Positions 1 through 5,990 of a stretch of DNA of 18,427 bases are shown piece after piece; within the stretch, counting starts at the first letter, position 1; each line of letters opens with the position of its first letter. Origin of the DNA: a bacterium (GTDB taxonomy: Bacteria; Patescibacteriota; Minisyncoccia; Phycocordibacterales; JAKEFN01); NCBI GenBank assembly GCA_022616085.1, contig JAKEFN010000016.1:1-18427 (forward strand), in the 5' to 3' direction. Below the pieces are notes generated by a model. It made no database searches. It was not told the origin of the DNA and saw only the letters and a program-made list of their open reading frames with translations. The position numbers were made by a program, and so were the translations under genes.

Positions 1-81
1 AATATTCTTCGCTTTCCTCGCCGCATTTTCGCCTCGCACCATGAATTCTCGCTACGTCAATAGTTTTTTCACAAGCTCTAG
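1..81 (-). repeat. Left copy of inverted terminal repeat
   Basis: Read on the minus strand, this segment starts CTAGAGCTTGTG and contains AAAAAACTATTGAC, GAATTCATGGTGCGAGGC and GCGGCGAGGAAAG. It matches the plus-strand sequence at 18327-18396 at roughly three quarters of positions by eye, with small compensating indels. The two copies point inward to a common centre at the window ends. The segment holds no convincing gene. An open minus-strand frame of 14 codons starts at the ATG at 42-40 and runs off the edge, but the frame is not kept relative to the other copy over the whole repeat. The role is unknown: dispersed palindromic repeat, integration scar or gene-end duplication are all possible. 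Confidence 0.7.
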
Positions 82-99
82 ATTTTTATTTTTAATTTT

Positions 100-105
100 T
101 ATATT
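100..105 (+). promoter_or_regulatory. Possible -10 box of rpiB
   Basis: TATATT lies 5 nt before the GTG start of rpiB, a spacing that would give a leaderless or nearly leaderless mRNA. No TG extension and no -35 are visible. The 11-mer TATATTGCAAC recurs at 10069-10079 before the pilN-like gene. The region is AT-rich, so chance occurrence is quite possible. Confidence 0.3.
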
Positions 106-110
106 GCAAC

Positions 111-617
111 GTGGACATTTATTTCGGCGCGGATCACGCGGGATATAATCTAAAAAATGCGCTTATTCCGGTCGTGAAAGAGCTCGGTTATCACGCAATC
201 GACATAGGCGCTTTTTCATATGATCCGCTTGACGATTATCCCGATTTTGTCGCCTCGGTCGCACATGCGGTTTCTGTGGATCCGAAGAAAGCGATCGGCA
301 TCGTTATTGGCGGATCAGGACAGGGCGAGGCGATTGTGGCGAATCGTTTTCCGAATGTGCGCGCGGTTGTCTTTAACGGGCAATACCGTCCGTCTGACGG
401 ACGGGAAGTACCGCATGAAATAACTCTTTCGCGCGAACATAATGATGCGAATGTCCTTGCTCTTGGTTCGCGTTTTTTAAGTGAGATAGAGGCGAAAGAA
501 GCGCTGACTCTCTGGCTCGGAACGCCTTTTTCGGGCGATGAACGGCATGCGAGGCGGATCGCGAAAATAGAAGCCGTAATAAAAAAATTTGATCCTGTAT
601 GCGAACCGAAAGGATAA
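111..617 (+). CDS. rpiB: Ribose-5-phosphate isomerase B (RpiB/LacAB family)
   Basis: This enzyme interconverts ribose-5-phosphate and ribulose-5-phosphate in the cytoplasmic non-oxidative pentose-phosphate pathway. The 168-residue protein has the family's usual length and landmarks: GADHAG at 6-11, DDYPDF at 41-46, GGSGQGEAI at 67-75 and EHNDANVLALGSR at 109-121. The E. coli-type catalytic Cys is replaced by Gly in the loop, while Glu73 sits where the mycobacterial-type enzymes carry their catalytic Glu, so it belongs to that subtype. The start is GTG at 111; no in-frame ATG fits upstream and no Shine-Dalgarno site is visible. It overlaps rpe by 19 nt, indicating co-transcription and probably translational coupling. 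A LacA/LacB sugar-phosphate role cannot be excluded, but the neighbours support RpiB. Confidence 0.93.
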   Translation: MDIYFGADHAGYNLKNALIPVVKELGYHAIDIGAFSYDPLDDYPDFVASVAHAVSVDPKKAIGIVIGGSGQGEAIVANRFPNVRAVVFNGQYRPSDGREVPHEITLSREHNDANVLALGSRFLSEIEAKEALTLWLGTPFSGDERHARRIAKIEAVIKKFDPVCEPKG

Positions 618-1336
618 TTCCGGCGGTCATCCCGGAGCGATTTGACGACGTAAAGAACCGCGCCTTCCTCGTCCGCGGGCTCGTTTCTTTTGTGCAGATT
701 GATGTTCTCGACGGCGATTTTACGCCATCCGCAAGCTGGCCGTATATTCAGAAAGATGAAGTCGACGAGGTCTTTGAAGAGATTGTGGAAGGGTCCCGCA
801 CGTTTCCGTTTCCGTTTGAACTTGCATATGAGGCCGATCTTATGATTGAAGAGCCGGAGCGAAATATCGCCGAGTGGGTGGAAGCGGGGGCGCGGAGAAT
901 TATTGTGCATCTTACGAGCACAAGATCGATTGCCGATATTGTTGAGCATGAAGCGTTCGCGGGAATCCCTGGTTTTCGCCGGATCGCGCTCGGCGTTGCA
1001 ATCGATATTGAGACGCCGAATGAATATCTTTATCCGTGGATAGGGAAAATCGATTTTATCCAATGCATGGGCATTGCGCGGGTCGGTTTTTCGGGCGAGC
1101 AGTTTGATGAGCGAGTGCTTGAGAAAATTTTGGACTTCAAGGAAAAATTTCCGCGTGTTATAATTCAAGTTGACGGCGGGGTAAATCTTGAATCGGCGCC
1201 AAGGCTCATCGCCGCGGGCGCAGACCGGCTGGTGGCGAATTCGGCTATTTTCGGGAATAATGATATCCCCGCCGCGATAGAAGCGCTCGAACAAGCGGCG
1301 TATGGCGGTCCTCTCGGAGTTGATGAGGAAGTTTAA
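599..1336 (+). CDS. rpe: Ribulose-phosphate 3-epimerase-like protein
   Basis: The predicted role is epimerisation of ribulose-5-phosphate to xylulose-5-phosphate. The 245-residue sequence follows the Rpe TIM barrel: QIDVLDGDF at 33-41, a stretch ending ADLMIEEP at 79-86, IIVHLTST at 101-108 and VDGGVN at 191-196, followed by a phosphate-binding GADRLVANSAIF. The two catalytic acids are present (Asp35 and Asp192). Both histidine metal ligands of canonical Rpe are replaced, by Gln33 in the HxD motif and Asp80 in the HLM motif, and the usual PGFGGQ loop reads ARVGFSGEQ. It is therefore a divergent family member whose metal site may differ. It sits between rpiB (19-nt overlap) and the transketolase genes (35-nt gap), which fits the pathway. 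Another epimerase of the same fold is the main alternative. Confidence 0.82.
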   Translation: MRTERIIPAVIPERFDDVKNRAFLVRGLVSFVQIDVLDGDFTPSASWPYIQKDEVDEVFEEIVEGSRTFPFPFELAYEADLMIEEPERNIAEWVEAGARRIIVHLTSTRSIADIVEHEAFAGIPGFRRIALGVAIDIETPNEYLYPWIGKIDFIQCMGIARVGFSGEQFDERVLEKILDFKEKFPRVIIQVDGGVNLESAPRLIAAGADRLVANSAIFGNNDIPAAIEALEQAAYGGPLGVDEEV

Positions 1337-1371
1337 TTTTATTTTGGTATTTGATTTTTGATTTTTTAATC

Positions 1372-2268
1372 ATGCTGCACCTTCACGACGACAAATATAA
1401 AGAGCTTGAGGAGATTGCGAACAATGTCCGCATTTCTATTATTGAATCTCTTATTGAAGCGGGGTCGGGACACACCGCCGGACCTTTGGATATGACGGAT
1501 ATTTTTGTCCTTCTTTATTTTCATGTGATGAAGCACGACCCGAAGAATCCGGACTGGAAAGAGCGCGATCGCCTTATTCTCTCCTGCGGGCATATCTGTC
1601 CCGTGCTTTATGCCACGATGGCGCATGCGGGGTATTTTCCGGTTCCCGAGCTCAAAACCTTGCGCAAATTCGGCTCGCGCCTTCAAGGGCATCCGCACCG
1701 TGAATGGCTCCCAGGTTTGGAGACGAGTTCGGGTCCCTTGGGATCAGGACTCTCGCAGGCGGTTGGCATGGCGCTTGCGGATCGAATGGATAATGACCGG
1801 CACTCGGGAAAGTTTTTTTATTGCATTATGAGCGACGGCGAGCTTGATTGCGGCCAGAATTGGGAAGCGATTATGCTCGCGGGAAGGGAGAAAATACACA
1901 ATCTTATCGCCATTATAGACAGAAATAATATCCAGATCGACGGCTTTACCGAAGATATTATGCCCTTGGCTCCTCTTCGTAAAAAATTCGAGGCGTTCAA
2001 CTGGGATGTGATAGAGGCAGACGGTCACAGCATGCCCGATATGAACGATGCGATAGGCCAAGCGCAGGCGGTTTTTTCGGCGCCGTCGGTTATCATTGCG
2101 CACACGATTCCGGCAAAGGGGTTTGAGTGGGCTGAACGACACTTTGAATGGCATGGCGACCCGCCGGGGAAGGGTCCCGAGGATGTATATAAAAAAGACA
2201 AGCAAGGCGCCGCGGCGCTTGACGCGCTCCGTTCTCTTGGCGGAAGGATTGTGGGGGAACACGAATAA
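1372..2268 (+). CDS. tktA: Transketolase, N-terminal (thiamine-diphosphate-binding) subunit
   Basis: This is half of a split transketolase, which transfers two-carbon units between ketose and aldose phosphates. The 298-residue protein carries SGHTAG near residue 34, GHPHR, GPLGSGLSQAVGMALA and the thiamine-diphosphate/Mg motif starting SDGELDCGQ and ending DRNN about 30 residues later. These are the PP-domain elements; the pyrimidine domain is in the next gene. I chose the ATG at 1372. A TTG at 1351 is in frame but lies in AT-rich DNA and would add only seven hydrophobic residues. No clear Shine-Dalgarno site is seen. The gap to rpe is 35 nt. Two-gene transketolases are common in archaea and in reduced bacteria. 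DXP synthase is less likely given the motifs and neighbours. Confidence 0.93.
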   Translation: MLHLHDDKYKELEEIANNVRISIIESLIEAGSGHTAGPLDMTDIFVLLYFHVMKHDPKNPDWKERDRLILSCGHICPVLYATMAHAGYFPVPELKTLRKFGSRLQGHPHREWLPGLETSSGPLGSGLSQAVGMALADRMDNDRHSGKFFYCIMSDGELDCGQNWEAIMLAGREKIHNLIAIIDRNNIQIDGFTEDIMPLAPLRKKFEAFNWDVIEADGHSMPDMNDAIGQAQAVFSAPSVIIAHTIPAKGFEWAERHFEWHGDPPGKGPEDVYKKDKQGAAALDALRSLGGRIVGEHE

Positions 2269-2279
2269 AAATTAAAAAG

Positions 2280-2390
2280 GAAAATAGAGAAATGAAAAAA
2301 GACAATGAAAATTCAAAGATGAGAACCATATTCAACTGGTGATTTTAGTTTTTCATTTTACATTGCCGTTTTTACTTTCTCATTTTATTT
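2280..2390. repeat. AT-rich long imperfect hairpin between transketolase halves
   Basis: The whole 127-nt spacer between the transketolase genes can fold back on itself. ACCA at 2325-2328 pairs with TGGT at 2337-2340 around an 8-nt loop, and the arms then continue outward for about 45-50 bases with mismatches and bulges. For example, GACAATG on the left faces a right arm reading GGCAATG when reverse complemented. Part of the pairing reflects the A-rich left side facing the T-rich right side. It lacks the GC-rich stem of a normal terminator. It could influence mRNA stability or the expression ratio of the two subunits, or be a decayed palindromic element. Confidence 0.5.
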
Positions 2391-2395
2391 AAAGT

Positions 2396-3394
2396 ATGAA
2401 TATACCCTTAAACCCAAAACTTTTTGACAAGGACGTAGAACAGAGACCCATACGCGAAGGGTATGGCGAAGGTTTGCTTGCCGCGGGAGATGCGGATCCG
2501 CGCGTCGTGGCGCTCTGCGCGGACCTTGTCAATTCCACGAAAACAGGGGCGTTTGCAAAAAAATATCCCGACCGATTCGTGGAAATGGGCATCGGCGAGC
2601 AATCCATGGCATCGGTTGCGAGCGGGCTTGCCGCGATGGGGAAAATCCCTTTTTTTACTTCATACGCGATGTTTTCTCCGGGTAGAAACTGGGAGCAAAT
2701 TCGGACCACCATCTGTTATAACGACCGAAACTGCAAAATTATCGGCTCGCACGCGGGTATCTCTGTCGGACCCGATGGCGGCACGCATCAGGCGGTGGAA
2801 GATATGGCGATTACGCGCGTTATTCCGCGGATGACGGTCATTGCGCCTTGCGACGCGATTGAAGCAAAAAAAGCGACTATTGAAGCCGCCAAACATGTCG
2901 GTCCGGTTTATATTCGTCTTGCGCGGGAAAAAACCCCGGTTATTACGACCGAAGAAACTCCTTTTGCAATAGGGAAGTCGCAGATTCTCTTTTCTCCGAA
3001 GGAAGGCGTAGAGATTAAAGCGGGCATCATTGCGTGCGGATCGGTCGTTTACAACGCGCTTCTCGCCGCGCATGAACTTGAGGCCGAAGGAATCGGCGTG
3101 AAAGTTTTAAATCTTGCAACCGTGAAGCCGCTTGATAAGGATGGAATTCTTGCTTTCGTTAATGAAACAAGAACTTTGGTAACGGTGGAAGAACATCAGG
3201 TTGCGGGCGGGATGGGTTCCGCTGTTGCGGAATTCCTTGCATCCGTCCAGCCGGCGCCGATCGAGTTTTTGGGCGTTCAGGATATGTTTGGACAATCCGG
3301 AGAGCCGAATGAGCTTGTGGAGCATTTCGGCATGGGCGTTTCCTCAATAAAGAATGCGGTGGGGCGGGCTTCGGGGCGCATCAAAAGAATATGA
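2396..3394 (+). CDS. tktB: Transketolase, C-terminal (pyrimidine-binding) subunit
   Basis: This is the second half of the split transketolase and would form the active enzyme with the N-terminal subunit encoded upstream. The 332 residues include the pyrimidine-binding motif VEMGIGEQSMASVASGLA near 62-79, whose Glu activates thiamine diphosphate. It also has GSHAGISVGPDGGTHQ (phosphate and substrate loop), YIRLAREKTP, and a C-terminal transketolase domain beginning about residue 195 with VLNLATVKPLD, TVEEHQVAGGMGSAVAEFL and FGQSGEPNEL. The ATG at 2396 is the natural start; no Shine-Dalgarno site is evident. The stop overlaps the start of the next gene in an ATGA arrangement, so translation of the following membrane protein may be coupled to it. 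Confidence 0.94.
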   Translation: MNIPLNPKLFDKDVEQRPIREGYGEGLLAAGDADPRVVALCADLVNSTKTGAFAKKYPDRFVEMGIGEQSMASVASGLAAMGKIPFFTSYAMFSPGRNWEQIRTTICYNDRNCKIIGSHAGISVGPDGGTHQAVEDMAITRVIPRMTVIAPCDAIEAKKATIEAAKHVGPVYIRLAREKTPVITTEETPFAIGKSQILFSPKEGVEIKAGIIACGSVVYNALLAAHELEAEGIGVKVLNLATVKPLDKDGILAFVNETRTLVTVEEHQVAGGMGSAVAEFLASVQPAPIEFLGVQDMFGQSGEPNELVEHFGMGVSSIKNAVGRASGRIKRI

Positions 3395-4653
3395 GGTTCT
3401 ATCAATGGACAAAGCAGCGCGCGTCCGTTCTCGCGCGTGCGTTTATTTTTCTGTTGTTTTTTTCGGGCTTTGTTTCCGCAGTTTTTAAATTTGCCGAAAG
3501 CGGCAGATCCATGGGCGATTTTTATTCCGGCATGGCCGCTCTTCCCGTTTTTTTTACCGGCGGCGAAGGCCTTCTCGATGTGCCGGCGGCGCTCAAGGAG
3601 AGCGTTCTCCAAAGCGTCGCCTCTCCGGCGGAATGCAGCGATGCGGACGAATGCCGCATTTTTTGTCTCGGGAGTGAAGCGAACAAAGATGCGTGCGCCC
3701 GATATGCGAATGAGCTTGTTGCGCCCGTCCATGCGCGTTCCATTCTTGAGCTTGCGCCGAGGGAAATCCTGGAGCCGCTCCTCGCTCGCGGCTCTCCACC
3801 CGGCGGCATGAAGACTTTTCCCGACCTTTTAGTCTATTGTGGCAATCCGGAGAATGACTATTCATGCGAGACATTCGCCGAACGAGGCCGGCTTTTCTCG
3901 TATAAAGATTTCGATATAAAAAAAATCGAAGCCGCGGATCGCCGCCTCGAGCTTGAAGCAATGCTTGAAGAAAGAGCCGGCGCGCGGATATTTCTTGATT
4001 CTGACAATGACGGTATCTCCGATTACGATGAGGTCAACATATACCGAAGCAATCCCGCGCTCCGAGATAGCGATAGCGACGGTCTCGGCGACCGCGAAGA
4101 GATCATCGCAGGCGCGGATCCTGCGCCCAAAGGGGAGAATGTTTTTTTTGAAAACCCGAATCTTGGAGGCGTTTCGTATCCCGGGTTTTTTTCCATCGAG
4201 CGCGTTCTGGCTCTCCCATCTGAAACTTCCGCCTCGGAGAGCGGCATTCGCGAGGTCGTTTTTTCAGGCACGGGCATGCCGAATGGTTTTTTGTCGCTTT
4301 TTATCGGAGATGGAAGCGTGCAGGCGGGGGTTCAAGCGGATTCTTTTGGTCGTTTTGAACATCGCTTATCCCGTAAACTTCACTTTGGCGAATACACGGC
4401 TTATGCGGCGCTTACGAATTCCGAGGGAAAAATTCTCGCTAAAAGCGAGCCCTTTATATTTGTGAAAACGGCCGATTCCATAGAGGAGAAAGATTTCTCT
4501 CCCTCGCCTCCGGCAGAGGAAGATTCTTCTCTCTTTGAAGAACATTTCATTCTCATTTTTATTGGCGGGGCGCTTTTTATCATCGGGGCCGTGCTTCTTG
4601 TGCGCGCGATCGATTCGGGGGAGAAGGATGCCGCGGAGCCGCCCATGGTATAA
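3391..4653 (+). CDS. Membrane-anchored extracytoplasmic protein with Ca-binding Asp loops and Cys motifs
   Basis: The function is not recognised. The 420-residue protein has a hydrophobic N-terminal signal or anchor (about 16-33), an exported middle and a C-terminal transmembrane helix (about 386-405) with a short tail. Two cysteine motifs of similar layout occur: 87-105 (C88, C92, C102, then YA) and 145-163 (C150, C159, then FA). Two thrombospondin-type-3 or EF-hand-like loops follow, DSDNDGISDYDE at 203-214 and DSDSDGLGDREE at 226-237, whose Asp spacing indicates Ca binding. Residues about 287-340 look like a beta-sandwich (Ig-like or carboxypeptidase-regulatory) domain, then a Pro/Glu-rich linker. 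The ATG overlaps the tktB stop by 4 nt. It is inferred to act at the cell surface, perhaps in adhesion or wall architecture. Confidence 0.82.
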   Translation: MRFYQWTKQRASVLARAFIFLLFFSGFVSAVFKFAESGRSMGDFYSGMAALPVFFTGGEGLLDVPAALKESVLQSVASPAECSDADECRIFCLGSEANKDACARYANELVAPVHARSILELAPREILEPLLARGSPPGGMKTFPDLLVYCGNPENDYSCETFAERGRLFSYKDFDIKKIEAADRRLELEAMLEERAGARIFLDSDNDGISDYDEVNIYRSNPALRDSDSDGLGDREEIIAGADPAPKGENVFFENPNLGGVSYPGFFSIERVLALPSETSASESGIREVVFSGTGMPNGFLSLFIGDGSVQAGVQADSFGRFEHRLSRKLHFGEYTAYAALTNSEGKILAKSEPFIFVKTADSIEEKDFSPSPPAEEDSSLFEEHFILIFIGGALFIIGAVLLVRAIDSGEKDAAEPPMV

Positions 4654-4654
4654 T
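4646..4654 (+). promoter_or_regulatory. Extended -10 promoter for ftsQ-like gene
   Basis: TGG followed by TATAAT (4649-4654) is an extended -10 element. The ATG at 4661 lies exactly 6 nt downstream, so transcription is predicted to begin at the A of the start codon (leaderless mRNA). No good -35 hexamer is visible, which is usual for extended -10 promoters. The TAA stop codon of the upstream gene is embedded in the box. Confidence 0.7.
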
Positions 4655-4660
4655 ATCGCC

Positions 4661-5521
4661 ATGACAGGAAGCCACATGGGTGTTGCGGCGAAAAGGCGGG
4701 CGGAAAGAAAGGCGCGGCGTATTTTTATTTTTCTCTGCTTGTTTATTATTTTTGGCGGGCTTCTTGCCTACGGGCTTTATATTTTTTCGTATGCCCGGAC
4801 TTTTGCCATCGCGGCCATTGATGTTGCCGGAAATGATATCACGAAGGAAGAAGCGGTGGCGGATTTTGCGCGAACTTATTTGGCGGGCGCGTATGGCGGG
4901 CTTTTTTCAAAAGCGAATATTTTTTTCTATCCTCGGCGGACTTTGGAAGACGGTATTCTCAAGGCATTTCCGCGTGTGTCGAGCGTTCATATTGAGAGGG
5001 AAGGACTGGCATCTATTCTCATATCAATTGAAGAACGGCATCCGGCGGCGCTTTGGTGCGGAGAAGCAAAGGGAGGTGCCGGCGCCGGGGATTATGGAGA
5101 GTGTTTCTTTATCGATGATCGCGGGCTTATATACGCGCGGGCACCTGATTTTTCGGGAACAGCGCTCGTTCGTCTTTTCGGCTCGCTTGCCGCGGACGAG
5201 GAAGGCGCGGAGTGTCCTGTCGGCTGTTTGCTCAAACCTCCCGGCGCGTTTGAAAAACTTCTTTTTTATGCGGGTCTTTTGAAAAATGAAGGCATCGCGG
5301 TTCGGGCGGCGGCTCTCTCTGATGGCACAATGGAGATTATTGCGAATGAGGATTTTTCGTTTTTTTTCGACGCGGACGAGGACACGAGCGTATCGGAGAG
5401 CGCATTCCACGCGGTGCTTCAGGCCCCTCTATTTAAAGATGGTTTAGAAAACTTTAATCCGCCGCTTGAATATGTGGATGTGCGCTACGGCAATAAAGCT
5501 TTTTATAAATTCCGCGAATAG
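4661..5521 (+). CDS. ftsQ: FtsQ/DivIB-like POTRA-domain cell-division protein
   Basis: FtsQ/DivIB is a bitopic divisome protein that links early and late division proteins through extracytoplasmic POTRA and beta domains. The 286 residues show this layout: a basic cytoplasmic tail (1-20, rich in Arg and Lys), one transmembrane helix (about 21-43), a POTRA-like segment (50-127) starting AIAAIDVAGND and ending ILISIEERHP, then CFFIDDRGLIYARAP at 148-162, typical of the start of the FtsQ beta domain. The protein ends with a YVDVRYGNKAFYKF strand like the FtsQ C-terminus. Length and order fit the family. I chose ATG 4661 because it directly follows an extended -10; ATG 4676 is the alternative. An open frame extends upstream to 4535 but overlaps the previous gene. 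No mur or ftsA/ftsZ genes are adjacent. Confidence 0.8.
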   Translation: MTGSHMGVAAKRRAERKARRIFIFLCLFIIFGGLLAYGLYIFSYARTFAIAAIDVAGNDITKEEAVADFARTYLAGAYGGLFSKANIFFYPRRTLEDGILKAFPRVSSVHIEREGLASILISIEERHPAALWCGEAKGGAGAGDYGECFFIDDRGLIYARAPDFSGTALVRLFGSLAADEEGAECPVGCLLKPPGAFEKLLFYAGLLKNEGIAVRAAALSDGTMEIIANEDFSFFFDADEDTSVSESAFHAVLQAPLFKDGLENFNPPLEYVDVRYGNKAFYKFRE

Positions 5522-5530
5522 GGCATTTCG

Positions 5531-5551
5531 TCATTGCACGTCCCGCAATGG
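5531..5551 (+). promoter_or_regulatory. Small hairpin before the ribosome-binding site of the 5571 gene
   Basis: CATTGC (5532-5537) pairs perfectly with GCAATG (5545-5550) around a 7-nt loop, and one wobble pair extends the stem. The hairpin ends 4 nt before the GGAGG Shine-Dalgarno core at 5556-5560, which serves the ATG at 5571. It could modulate translation or processing, but the stem is short and there is no U-tract, so it is not a terminator. Confidence 0.35.
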
Positions 5552-5570
5552 GAACGGAGGGTTTTCAAAC

Positions 5571-5990
5571 ATGCTCTGGCATTTTATACTATCTTATATG
5601 CACGCGCTCATTTTCACCAACTATCTTTTGTGGCATTACGGAGAAGCGTTTCTCGATATTCTTAATATTTGGAAAAGTTTTTTCATATTTTTTTATAATT
5701 TTTTTTCCGTCCGGATCCTTCTCCAAACGCTTTTTGATCCTCTTCAGCGAATGAAGGAGGAATACGGCGATTACGAACTTCTCGATATCGGAAACAGGAC
5801 CTCCGTTTTTCTGATCAATACCCTGATGCGAATCGTCGGTTTTACCGTCCGCGTTTTTATACTTTTTCTCGGAGGATGCGCCATTGCCGCAAACGCGCTT
5901 CTGGGGGCGGCTTTTTTCGTCATTTGGTCCATCATGCCCCTTGTCGCAGTCCTTAGTTTTTTTGGAGGGCTTAAATTGCTTTTTCTATGA
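5571..5990 (+). CDS. Small polytopic membrane protein upstream of the Clp-like gene
   Basis: This protein of unknown function has 139 residues. It is rich in Phe, Leu and Ile, with hydrophobic segments at roughly 33-56 (including YNFFSVRILLQTLFDP), 88-112 and 113-137, plus a charged stretch RMKEEYGDYE at 60-69. It would be an inner-membrane protein with two or three membrane passes. ATG 5571 is chosen over an in-frame upstream ATG at 5466, which lies inside ftsQ. A GGAGG core 10 nt upstream is one of the few clear Shine-Dalgarno sites in the window. Its stop overlaps the Clp-like start (ATGA at 5987-5990), so the two proteins are probably made together and may form one membrane complex. Confidence 0.8.
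   Translation: MLWHFILSYMHALIFTNYLLWHYGEAFLDILNIWKSFFIFFYNFFSVRILLQTLFDPLQRMKEEYGDYELLDIGNRTSVFLINTLMRIVGFTVRVFILFLGGCAIAANALLGAAFFVIWSIMPLVAVLSFFGGLKLLFL

Noticed and set aside
236..1294. Long open minus-strand frame opposite rpiB and rpe
   Set aside because: The translation is rich in Arg, Asn, Cys and His with no recognisable domain. It lies antisense to two well-supported enzymes whose codon bias creates the open frame.
4535..4660. N-terminal extension of the FtsQ-like ORF
   Set aside because: The added 42 residues would overlap the membrane helix coding region of the previous gene. The extended -10 directly before ATG 4661 argues for the shorter protein.
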